This document shows positions 10,495-20,910 of a DNA stretch of 64,000 bases, piece after piece. The translations under genes were made by a program, and so were the position numbers. This DNA is from Anaeramoeba flamelloides. Taxonomy: Eukaryota; Metamonada; Anaeramoebidae. The notes beneath the pieces are model-generated. The model was not told the origin of the DNA, did no database searches, and worked only from the letters and a program-made list of their open reading frames with translations. Positions within the stretch are counted from its first letter, which is position 1; each line of letters starts with the position of its first letter. Location: positions 2,418,001 through 2,482,000 of the forward strand of contig JANTQA010000063.1 of NCBI GenBank assembly GCA_027625915.1. Direction: 5' to 3'.

Positions 10495-10870
10495 CAAATC
10501 AAATCCTTTTCATAATAAAACAATTTTTTTATAAGCCCAGTAATAAATCTACCTAAAGTATGTTATACTGGGTATCCTCTCGAATACTCATTTAATTGTT
10601 TGAAAACTAAAGTAGAACTACCTTTTTTCGAAAATCATTAGAAGAGTTATCAGAGGTTTAAACTAGAGTTTGAAAAATGATTGTTTTTTATTCTTGTTTT
10701 TTATTAATTGAATCTTGTTTTGAACAAATGTAAGTTAATTAGTCACCGCCCCATCTGTGTTTGAGTTATATCGTTCAGACTTCTGATACTTGAAAAAAAG
10801 AAATTATTAATCAATGATTAAAACAATTTTCAGAATATTAACAATTAATAAATCTTTTCCTGAATTATTT
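10495..10870 (+). repeat. Left arm of a large inverted repeat (family R8) around BRM exon 1
   Basis: AAATCAAATCCTTTTCATAA, TCTACCTAAAGT, TGGGTATCCTCTCGAATACT and the ATCAATGATTAAAACAATTTT box occur here and, in reverse complement and reverse order, at 13225-13650. The arms are roughly 75-80% alike by eye and enclose BRM exon 1. Either two opposite copies of one transposon or one large composite element. Confidence 0.6.
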
Positions 10871-11071
10871 TCATTTCGAGTATTTTTTCTATACACGTAT
10901 TTTTTCCAAATAAAGTAATTGTGCCGAATGGAACTTTTTACACTTTGTTATTTAATAAGAATCATTCTTCATCTGAACACTTTAACCATAAATCATAAAA
11001 AACTGAATAATAACTAAAGTTTTTATATTCATAGAAGGCAAAACAAAAGTCGAAATAATTCATTTTTTTAA

Positions 11072-13319
11072 ATGAACCATGATTTAAAATTATCTTTAAA
11101 AAAAAGGTACAATGAAATTGAACAGAACCAAATTGTGTTACAATTCAATAAAATGATCGAACAAAAGGCGGATCCAAATAACCGTGATTTTAGGATCCAT
11201 TTACAAATTTTAAAAGCACATAAAAAATTAGATCAAAATTTAATACAGAAAGTGAAATCACTAATCAATGAAAAAACAAAGAAGAGCCTCCAAAAATCAA
11301 GAACAAAAAATAACAATCCAAAACAAATGAATGTTAAGAAACAAAAAACTGTTTCCTTTAATCATAATTGTTCTACAAACATTCCAAAAACTCCCAAAAG
11401 CAAAACCAAAGAAAATAAAGAAATAAAAACCAAAATTACGAAAGAAACAGAAACAGCAACTATTAAGCCAGTGAACAACAAAAGAAAAAGAAAAATGAAT
11501 GATATTGAGAATCAAAATAAAACAGAGGAAAACTCTCCTTTAATACAAGAAACACAAATAGAGTTTAAATTCAAAAAAAAAAAAACAAACTTGGTTCATA
11601 ATAAAAAAAATAATTCTTTGTTAAAAACAAAAAATGAAATTAAAATGGAAATTGAAAAAGAAAAAGAAAAAAAAAAAGAAACTCAACAAGAGTATAAAGA
11701 AAACGAAAACGAAAAAGAAAAGTCAAATGAAAAAGAAAAAGACAAAGAAATGCAAATCGAGAAAAGGAAAGAAAAAGAAATGTACAAGGAAAAAGAAAAG
11801 GGAAAAGAAAGAAAAAAAGAAAAAGAAATAGAAAAAGAAATAGAAAAAGAAAAAGAAATAGAAATTGAAAAAGAAAAAGAAAAAGAAATTGAATTTGAAA
11901 TAAAAAAAGAGAAAGAACAAATTACCAAAAAAGTAGTTCCAAAATTCACAAAAAAACAATTAATTTCACTAAAAACACAAATCCTAATTCTGAAATATCT
12001 TGCACAAAAGAGAAGTGTCTCTCCAAATATATTAGCAACGCTATTGGGGTTAAAATACTCTAATGACAACTCAACTGATATTGAGCATAAGATCATTTGT
12101 CAAAAATTGCCTCTTACTGTTTTAGATGAAGAGATGAAATTAGCAACACAAAAAAGGCTTTCTTTTAGGCGTTCGTTCCAGTCTTTTGGGGGGGACAGTT
12201 TCAAGACAACAGGAAATGAGAACCGCACTGGAAACGAAAATGATCTTGATAATGTTTTCCATGATGACAATGATCAAGATCAAATAGTCAAAAAAAAGCT
12301 CTATTTGGTATCTACTCAGCAACAAATAAGAAAAGATATTTTGTCTGAAATTGGGAAAAAGGTTAAGCACAGGACAAGATCAATAAATAGAATCAGAAGA
12401 TCGAGAGTAATTATATTTGAAACTTTCTAATTTCTTTAATTCTTTTTTTTTTTTTTTTGTTTGTGCTACAATTTTACAAATTTATCTTACCACACAACAA
12501 ATTCATTAAACCTTGTCATGTAATCTTGTAAAATTTGAAAGGATAATTTTTTTAATATTCTATTGGAAATATTATCGTCAGAAAAGGGTTTTTATTTGAA
12601 ATCAAAATAACATTAGTTGTAATAAAATGATGAATATTTTTCTAAAGAAAATGTTATATCTAAGACCCAATTAAAAATTTTTAACACACCAAAATTCAAT
12701 TTTTGAAAAAAAAGATCTTATTTAATCAATTCAAGAAGAAATACCAAATTAGAACCATTTACTAATTGGAATGTTAGCAATTGTTTATAAATTACAATAC
12801 TCACAAAACAAAAAATGAATAATTATCAATACTAATAAATATATCCTTTAAAATTTTTGAGAGAGCAAAAAAAAAAAGTATATTTGTGTAAATTTGTTTA
12901 AATTCTATTAGGAATATTGATCGATCAAAGGTTAGATACTACCAACTAATTTTATTTGAGTTCTTCTATTTGGAACAACTAAACTTTAACAATTATATCA
13001 ATTGTTCAAAAATATTTTTCGATCAAACGAAAACAAGCTAGGTAATTCAAAAAATGAAATGAAAATAAAAAACTAAAAGATGAAAAAATGATTTTCATAT
13101 TTTACAAAAATAAAAATTATTTCCAATTTGAATGAAATTGTATTAAATTTAGATTCTTTTAACTGTTTTAACTGTGTGAAAAATTTTGAATTTTAGTTTA
13201 GTATTGTAAAAAATCAATAACATTAAAAAAAGTACTGGCATAAATATTAATTGTTAATATTTGGAAAATTGTTTTAATCATTGATTAATAATTTCTTTTA
13301 TTTAAGAATCAAACTCTGT

Positions 13320-13392
<73 letters not shown>

Positions 13393-16300
13393 AATAGAAT
13401 GATGATTAATTAAATTACGCTTGTTCAAAATAATATTTAATCAATCAAAAAACAAGAATAAAAAATATGATTGTACAAATTCATAACAAACCAGAAAACT
13501 CTATTTTTTTTCAAAATAAGTTTTAATACTTTAGTTATCAAGCAATTAAATGAATATTCTCTGGATACCCTCGCTTTAATGAACTTTAGGTAGTTTTCTG
13601 GCTGGGTTCATAAAAAAATTGTTTTATTATAAAAAGGATTTGATTTTAAATAATTACAATTAAACAACAGTTTTCGTAATATTAACAATTAATAATGATG
13701 CCTGTACTTATTTTCATGTCAGAGACTTTTTTCAATACTAAATAAATGATTTATTAAATAATGAAGTTTTCAATCTAAAAATTTTATTTGAAAAAGAAAT
13801 TGCCTATATTTTAATAGTTTATATTGCAATAAACTCCGATTCAATTATTTTAACTCACCTGAAATAATAAATAAAAAAAAAAAACTAAATATTTTTTTAT
13901 ATTCAAGAACAACTAATAATTAAATCTTATTAATAATTCACTTTTAAATTATTATTACCATTTAAAAGGCTGATATTATAAAAAAATAAAAAAAGTTAAA
14001 AAGAAAAACTTAAAGAAAGTTGATACACAATTTTTGAAATGAGCAATACAGATTTTTTCTTACTAAACTTTTCACTAAAAAAAGGTTAATAAGAATATTT
14101 TTTACTTATCAATATATTCATGCTAAAAGAAATTTCACTGTCTCAATTTTTTAAATGATTATTTATCTTTTCGAAATATCTCTGTTTTTTTCAACTTGAC
14201 TTACTTCAAAAAAAAAGTATCAACGAAAAAAAAAAAAAACTCAGAAAAAAAAAAGAAACAAAAAGGAAGAAATGAAAAAAAAAAGAAAAACAAACAAAAA
14301 CAAAATTTTGAAAAACAAAAAGAAAAAGAAAAAGAAAAACAAAAGAAGGACAAAAATTTGAAAAAGCAAAACAAAAATTTGACAAATTATAAAAAATGAT
14401 TTGACCAAATTTCATTTTAAAGAAAAGCAAAAGAAAAACAAAAATTGAAAAAATAAGAAAAAAATTTACCATTCAAAATTAGAAAAAATGATTTTGATCA
14501 AAAAAATTGAAATTTTTTTAATAAAGAATATGTGACAAAATCCTCAAAACAACCCCCATTAACATTATAAAGTGAGTCAACATTTTTCAAAAATAGTTTA
14601 TTTGAAGATTTTATAATGTTCAAACCTTTTAATATATTTAGATTCCAACGTTATAAAATTTTAACAAAATATTTTAGTATGATTTTTTCTTTAAAAATAT
14701 TTCTTAAAAATTATATTAGCAAACTAAAAAAGAGAAATATATCTTACAATCATAATAACAATAATTATATATTCTAAAATGTATTAATTTTGTTAAAAAA
14801 AAAAAAATAACAAATAAAAAATAAAACAAATAAATATAATCAAAATAAAGCAAATCAACCCAAAAAATATTTCAAGGTCACAAGAATTTGTTAGTCAATT
14901 AAATAATACAAAAAGTATTGATAGGATAAGAAATATTTCATTTCTTCATAATGTAATACGAACAAGCGTACAGTTTCATAATTTTTTTAATATATTGAAA
15001 GAAAAAAGAAAGAAGATAAATGATTGTATTATTAGATATCATTTAAATATTGAAAAACGAAAAGAAACAAGAAAGTTGCGAGCTGAGAGATATCGTTTAA
15101 ATATTCTAAAGAAAAAAGATTATCAAACATATTTGCATATGATAAAATCAATTAAAAAGGAAAGATTACTTTCAATTATCTCACAGACAGATAATTATTT
15201 AATCGAACTTGCTCATCAAATTGAAAATACAAATCAAGCTAGTGAAAGCCTGTCAGAAGAGCTGCTTAATGGGATGGAAAAAAAAATAGAAAGCGAACCA
15301 AATCAAATGAATACTGAAGGGGTGGGGGTGGTAGAAAAGACGGGTGAAGATGAAATCGAAAAAGATGAAATTATTAAGATAGGAAGCGGATCAAAATATT
15401 ATTATTCAAAAATACACGAAATAAAAGAAAAGGTAAAACAGCCAACAGATCTTAGTGGAGGTGAATTAAAATATTATCAACTCCAAGGTTTGGAATGGTT
15501 AGTTTCTTTATATAATAATAATCATAATGGAATTTTAGCCGATGAAATGGGGTTAGGGAAGGCGCAACCAATCGATTGTAAAATTTTAACACCCTCGGGA
15601 TGGAATACCTTTTCAAAAATTAAAATAAATGATGAAATCATTAATTCAGATGGAGAAATATCAAAAATTACAGGCATATATCCCCAAGGATATCAAAAAG
15701 TTTGGAAAATGAATTTTTCTGATGGATCGTCTACTCAATGTAGTTTGGAGCATTTATGGAAAATCTATTTTAAAAAACAAACCAACGAACAAGGGAAGCG
15801 AAAGTATAAAATACACTCAAAAATAATTAATTTAAAAAAATTGTTGTCTGGATATAAACAAAATAAAAATAACTTAAAAAAATATTTTTTCCCGGTTACC
15901 AAACCAATAAAAGAATTCAATGGTTGTAAAAATAAAAAAATATTTTCTCCTTTTGTTTTAGGTATGTTATTAACAAAGCCACATAATAGATTGTTTAAAG
16001 ATAATGAATTAAAATTAATAAATAAAAAATTACCTTTAAATTTACAACTAGTTTTTAATAAAAAAATAAATAAATATCAAATTATATTCCAACATTCTGT
16101 GACCAATCATAATAATAAAAAAATAAATCCAGATCTGAATGATTTAATTAACCAAATAAATAGAATTCTATTAAACCATGAAAAAAACTATTATATACCA
16201 AAGGAATATTTATTTTCAAATGTGCAATCCAGACTAGAATTTTATTTTGGCATTTTAAATATTTTAAACGGTAAATATAATACCACTACTAATAATAACA

Positions 16301-18513
16301 ATAATAACGGCACCAAAGAAAAAAACGACAAATTAAAACAATACTTAACAATAAAATCCAAATCAAAACAATTTATTCAAGATTTATTTTTTTTATTAAA
16401 ATCAATCCAAATCCCAACAATAATCAACAATTTAAAAAATAATTTAACAATAATAAACAACAACGGACAATCGCATCCAACAAAAAAAACATTTTTTATT
16501 AAATTGCATTCCATTGAAGAAATTGGAATTAAAAAATGTATCTGTATTTCAGTTAATTCCAAAGATCGGTTATATATAACTGATGATTTAATTTTAACTC
16601 ATAATACAATCCAAACCATTTCATTGCTCACCTATTTATTCCAGTATAAAAATAATAAAGGTCCAACATTAATTTTAGGGCCGTTATCTATTTTAAATGA
16701 TTGGTCTCAGCAATTTCAAAAATGGTCACCAAAATTAAAAACTATCATTTATTGGGGGGATAAAAATAAAAGACATACAGAATTGCTACCAACGATTTTA
16801 TCAAAAAATGACAATTCAGCAAATATTGTGTTAACCACTTATGATTTAACAATTAATGATGAGGAATATTTATCGTCAATTAATTGGGAATATCTTATTA
16901 TTGACGAAGGCCACAGATTAAAAAATAACAGCGGTAAATTGTTTTCCGTGTTATCAACAAAATACAATCCTAAAAGGAAATTAATTTTAACGGGTACACC
17001 ATTACAAAACAATTTAAATGAGTTGTGGTCATTATTGAATTTTTTGTTGCCACAAATCTTCCAAAGTTCGGAACAATTTGAAATGTGGTTTAATTCTCCA
17101 TTTCAAATTGACGATAAAGAGGATGTCAAGTTAACGCAAGAGGAGCAATTTTTAATTATTCAACGATTGCATCAGATTTTGATGCCATTTTTATTAAGAA
17201 GGCTGAAAGTGGATGTAGAAAAATTGCTACCAAAAAAAATTGAAAAAATTTTATATTGCCCAATGACGGCTTGGCAAAAAAAACTGTATCTCGACATTTC
17301 AGTGAATAATTGCTTTGGTAAATATCTATATAATAACCCTGATCAAAAATTAAGAAAAATATGTTCTCATCCATTTGCGTTAATTGAGACATTAGATGGC
17401 AATGAAAACAAATTAATAAATAATATGCATGATAAAAATTTGGCTTTAATAACTAGTTCTGGCAAATTTCTAATTTTAGATAACATTTTAGAAAAATTAA
17501 AATTATTTAACCATAGAACTTTAATATTTTGCCAGTTTAAAATTATCTTAACATTATTAGAAAAAATGTTAGCTTATAGAAAAATAAATTATCTTCGACT
17601 AGATGGCTCAATAAAATCTGATCAAAGAATTAAACTGATCAATGATTTTAATCAAATTAATTCCAAGTATTTTGTTTTCTTATTATCCACAAGAGTTGGT
17701 GGGTTGGGTTTAAATTTGCAAACGGCTGATACAGTAATATTATTTGATTCCGATTGGAACCCCCAGATGGATAACCAGGCCCAATCACGAGTGCACAGAA
17801 TTGGCCAAAAAATGGAGGTTAGAATCATACGCTTCATCACCAATGGCTCCATCGAAAACAAAATCCTCCGAACAATTAACCATAAGATGGATATCCATGA
17901 AAAGGTGATTGAAGCTGGCAAATTTAATAAAAATGCGAAGGATATCGATCGGAAAAAAAAATTGCATCAAATCTTTAGTGACAATAGTAACGTTAATAAT
18001 AATTCTTACCAAAATCAGATTTCAATCACTTCGTTGCAAGAAATAAATAAAATAATTTCGAGAAGTGTCGAAGAATATCGCCAATTTGAGAAATTGGATC
18101 TCAAGAAAAAATCTAATAATACTTTTTTACAATTAATTCCAGAGAAGAAATTACCAAAGTGGTTGAAAAATTCTTCTCAATTAAAAATTGAAAATTTATT
18201 AAATCCTATAGAATTAGGTAGAAGTTCATCGGGGCAATCAATAAGAATAAGAAATAAAAATATTAAGAATATTGACAATGCAAATGATCAAAATAAGATG
18301 GATGAAATAAGTGATGGTGAAAGTAGTATCAGTAGCGATGATGATGATTTAAATGATGATGAAATTAATAATTCCTATCATATTTATAATAATAATTTTA
18401 TCGTATACAATGATGATGAAGATGATGATTTAGATGATGACGATGAATATATTGATAAAAGTAATACAAAAAAAGTGGATGGAGGTGATAATTTGGACAT
18501 AGATAAAAAATAG
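11072..18513 (+). CDS. BRM/SMARCA-type SWI/SNF chromatin-remodelling ATPase with an in-frame intein
   Basis: Two exons: 11072-12406 and 14851-18513. The donor GTAATT and acceptor AAAG join in phase 0, giving 1665 residues, or 1317 after removal of the intein (683-1030). Exon 1 starts at an ATG and carries a Lys/Glu-rich stretch (~190-288), a QLQ domain (FTKKQLISLKTQILILKYLA, ~292-326) and the Arg-rich segment that follows QLQ in BRM proteins. Exon 2 carries HSA (~469-540, binding actin-related proteins), the Snf2 ATPase (QLQGLEWLVSLYNNN; Walker A GLGK|T; DEGH ~1130; RVHRIGQ ~1421), SnAC (ending KKLPKWL) and an acidic tail. QLQ-HSA-ATPase-SnAC order is specific to the Snf2/Sth1/BRM subfamily, the motor of SWI/SNF complexes that slides nucleosomes in the nucleus. 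No bromodomain is visible. The acceptor choice is less certain than the donor. Confidence 0.88.
13225..13650 (-). repeat. Right arm of the large inverted repeat R8 (inside the BRM intron)
   Basis: Reverse complement of 10495-10870: AAAATTGTTTTAATCATTGA, then GATACCCTCGC, TGAACTTTAGGTAG and AAAAAGGATTTGATTTTAAA. A microsatellite has grown inside this arm. Confidence 0.6.
13323..13389 (+). repeat. (AT)n-(GT)n microsatellite
   Basis: About 30 bp of alternating A and T followed by about 35 bp of GT, within the BRM intron. Confidence 0.95.
13845..14620 (+). repeat. Dispersed repeat family R6, copy 1 (in the BRM intron)
   Basis: Opens ACTCACCTGAAATAATAAAT, includes CACAATTTTTGAAATGAG, TTACTAAACTTTTCACT, a long A/G-rich low-complexity stretch, and ends with CCCATTAACATTATAAAGTG. 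The same ordered blocks, same orientation, are at 26785-27370 and 42670-43200. The Lys-rich open frame at 14196-14399 is just the A/G-rich part of this repeat. Confidence 0.65.
15562..16605 (+). mobile_element. Class 3 intein in the Walker A motif of the BRM ATPase, with degenerate LAGLIDADG domain
   Basis: A 1044-nt, 348-residue in-frame insertion splits DEMGLGK from TIQTI exactly between Lys and Thr of GKT. It opens AQPIDCKILTPSGW (block A, Ala at position 1). Block B is TQCSLEHLW (His64, Trp66). Block F contains Cys328 in CISV, then LYITDDLI. It ends Thr346-His347-Asn348, followed by Thr+1. Trp after block-B His, Cys at block F position 4 and Thr before the terminal His-Asn make up the Trp-Cys-Thr signature of class 3 inteins, in which the block F Cys starts splicing instead of residue 1. 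Residues ~110-285 align in outline with a LAGLIDADG endonuclease (PFVLGMLLT at 130-138; FGILNILNG at 229-237), but the catalytic Asp/Glu positions are not acidic. It is not a spliceosomal intron: no GT or AG ends, and no stop throughout. The N-terminal nucleophile is absent, as expected for class 3. All residues needed for splicing appear present. Confidence 0.93.
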
Positions 18514-18669
18514 TTATTCAAACAAATATAAAAGGGGGGGGGTAATATACATAGCAAATAATTACAAAAGTTTATTGTAATTTTAATTATTTTTTAGTTG
18601 AATAAACAAAAACATTGTTTTTTTGTAAAAATAAATTTGTTTTTTTTATTTTTTTTTGAATAGAGAAAA

Positions 18670-18910
18670 TTAATCTTCTCCTGTGTACCATTGTGTTTTT
18701 CAGAATTTAAAAGAATTGAGTAAAATCTAAGATTTTTCTCTATTCTTTTAAATTCTGAAAAAGCATCGTTAGGTATTTTTTAATTTTAGAAATTAAAAAA
18801 AACTTTTATAAATTTTATTTGTATTTCAAAAATTAAAAAAAAAAAAAACTTGGCACTCAAGGGCACTCTAGGGATCTTGACGACACTAGACTACTTTCTA
18901 AACTTTTTTT
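18670..18910. repeat. Foldback repeat family R4, short copy
   Basis: CAGAATTTAAAAGAATTGAG and its reverse complement enclose AAATCTAAGATTTT. 'CGTTAGG' and 'GGCACTCAAGGGCACTC...GACGACAC' follow, as in the copy at 1440-1860. Confidence 0.5.
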
Positions 18911-19148
18911 TTTTCGAAATTTTGTTAAAAAATCACACTTTTTATTCTCGCTTACTGATGATAAAATAAATAAAAAGTTCTTTTTATTAAAAATATCAGA
19001 AATATTATTAATTTTTTAATGATTTTTTTAAAATATTAATTTTTTTTAATCCAGGTTTTCCGATTTTTTTCATAGGCTAGAAATTTCCTAACAAAAATGA
19101 TACACGTCTCCGATGATATCGATGTTTAATAATTCTTTACATAAATTA

Positions 19149-19190
19149 CAATTTTTGTTTTTGTTTTTGTTTTTGTTTTTGTTTTTTTGT
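19149..19190 (+). repeat. (GTTTTT)n tandem repeat
   Basis: About six head-to-tail units of GTTTTT in the spacer after BRM. Confidence 0.8.
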
Positions 19191-19731
19191 TGTATAAAAG
19201 TATCTGTTTATACAATTAGTAAAATTTCCAAATTTTAGAATTATTTTTTGAAATTTTCAAGGATAAATATCTCTTGTAAACTCTTTTTAGGTCAATGGTG
19301 TCCAGTTTTATTAAAGAAAAAGAATTTTTTCTCTGATTTTAATCTAGTATTCTACTCAAAATAAATTTTCAATTTTTAAATCTGATTAGTTTTTCACATT
19401 TTGTCAATTTTTTTTTTTATTCTTTTTTTTTATTTTTTTGGCTTTTTATAAAGTAAAAAAAAATGTATAAAAACTCCAAATATACTTTGAGAAAAATAAT
19501 GTTTTCTAATTGCTTTTAAAAGTCAATAAACTTGCTCTGAAAAAATCTTATTATCGAACATTTTAATTTCCTCAAGAAATTTTGATATTTTACAAAAGTC
19601 TTTTCAATGAAAGTTAACAAAAATTTTATTTACATTTTTATTTTTTTAAAAAATTTTTTGTTTGTTAGGTTATTTATTTTATGAGTACCAACTATAATTT
19701 AAAGTCCATTAAGTCTCTTTTTACAAAACAC

Positions 19732-20320
19732 TAAGCTATTTCCAATAAAGTGGGGCAAATTTATTTTAAAATATATTTATGTAACCAATTCTTCAAAATA
19801 GGATTTAAATATCCAAAATCATTAACCACCATTTATAGATTCTTGATAATAATTCAATTTGTTTCTTAGTATTTTTTTGCAGAAATAAAATATATTAAAA
19901 TTTATGATCTCGATTTTATCTGATATTTTTTTATGGTGAAAATTGGTGTTTATTATTTTCTTTTTTGATCGAAAAAAATATTTTCATAACTTGTATAATC
20001 TCAACAAAATTTACAATATAATTAAAAACATATAACTGCGTTTTCGTGTTTAAAAAATCATTTGTTCCCATTCCATATTTCCGGTTTTTTTATTGAAATT
20101 GGTCGTACATTGTTTTAGCCAAAAAAAGATCTATTTTTTTTTTTCATTTTTTGGGAATATTTCAACTAATATGCTTTGAATTAAATATATAAGTGGTTGA
20201 TTCAATCGGTATAAATATTAAACTTAATTTGGTAATAATTATTAAAGATTACCATCACTAAAATAGATTATTTTTTATGAAATGTAAAAAAAAATGCCCC
20301 ACTTTTTTGGAAATACCTTA
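19732..20320. mobile_element. Non-autonomous TIR element (~589 bp)
   Basis: TAAGCTATTTCCAATAAAG continuing TGGGGCAAA at the left matches the reverse complement of TGCCCCACTTTTTTGGAAAT...CTTA at the right. The arms are about 30 bp with TA at both borders. No coding frame inside. One copy in the window. Confidence 0.6.
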
Positions 20321-20394
20321 GAATGAAAGGCTGATTCTTAAAAAAAAATTGAATTTTTCATTTTTGGTTGGGCCACTTTGAGTGAAATGGAGTT

Positions 20395-20910
20395 TAATTT
20401 ATTTTTTATTTTTTTTTGATTTAAAAGAATAAATTAGAATCAGGATTTTTTTCAAATCACTTAAATTCAATAAAAGCATCATTGCCTATTTTTTAATTTT
20501 CAAAATTATAGAAAAAAAAAACAAAATTATTGCTGAAACTCTTCTAAACAACAATTTGGAATTAAATTTTTAGTTTTTTATTTATTTATTTTTTATTTAT
20601 TTATAGAAAGGAATAATTATGGAAAATTTATCAAATAAAAAAAAAAGAAAATAATAAAATAATTAAAATATATACATAAAATAATATTATCAGTTTTCGT
20701 GACCTAATAGAAACTATAGGCGTTCTAAATACACAGGGGTGGGGGGGGGGGATCCGATAGAAAGATTATCGATATAGATAAAAAGTCAACAATATATGAT
20801 AAATAATTGGTATTCCACTACCGTTAGGTTTTTTTTTTTAATTTAAAAGAATAGAGTAAAATCAAAACATTTCACTATTTTTTTTGGATTATCAGAAAAT
20901 AAAAAAAAAT
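20395..20910. repeat. Foldback repeat family R4 copy
   Basis: Contains ATTTAAAAGAATAAATTAGA, an AGAAAGGAATAATTATGG arm, 'CCGATAGAAAGATTATCGAT', 'AATTGGTATTCCACTACCGT' and TTAGG, shared with the copies at 1440-1860 and 8290-8900. Confidence 0.5.

Larger units (their letters stand above)
7533..11071. other. Intergenic spacer between the RCC1-BTB and BRM genes
   Basis: No supportable gene. It contains an R4 foldback copy (8290-8900), an R5 copy (9290-10010) with an R3 MITE inserted in it (9602-9836), one arm of a long inverted repeat (10495-10870), and otherwise A/T runs. The last ~200 bases should hold the BRM promoter; no clear element is visible. Confidence 0.6.
12407..14850 (+). other. Intron of the BRM gene (2444 bp)
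   Basis: Begins GTAATT and ends AATAAAG. Exon 2 is open in the helicase frame from 14818 without any ATG, and the encoded HSA domain directly continues the post-QLQ segment of exon 1, so the two open frames belong to one gene. The intron contains the right arm of inverted repeat R8 (13225-13650), an AT/GT microsatellite, an R6 repeat copy (13845-14620) and A-rich runs. Its first bases are T-rich and its last ~100 strongly A-rich. The alternative acceptor at 14876 would need another donor phase. Confidence 0.7.

Noticed and set aside
11683-12096. Minus-strand Phe/Ser-rich frame opposite BRM exon 1
   Set aside because: It is the complement of the AAAGAA (Lys-Glu) repeats of the real exon.
14196-14399. 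Lys-rich open frame in the BRM intron, considered as a BRM exon
   Set aside because: It is the A/G-rich part of dispersed repeat R6, present at two other loci with no gene.
15562-16605. BRM insert read as a spliceosomal or group I/II intron
   Set aside because: It starts GCGCAACC and ends CATAAT with no splice signals, is open in frame throughout, and its protein carries all intein blocks.
15562-16605. BRM intein explained by bacterial or phage contamination of the assembly
   Set aside because: The host exteins are eukaryotic BRM with HSA and SnAC domains. The intein has the same extreme AT bias and Asn/Lys-rich composition as its host gene.
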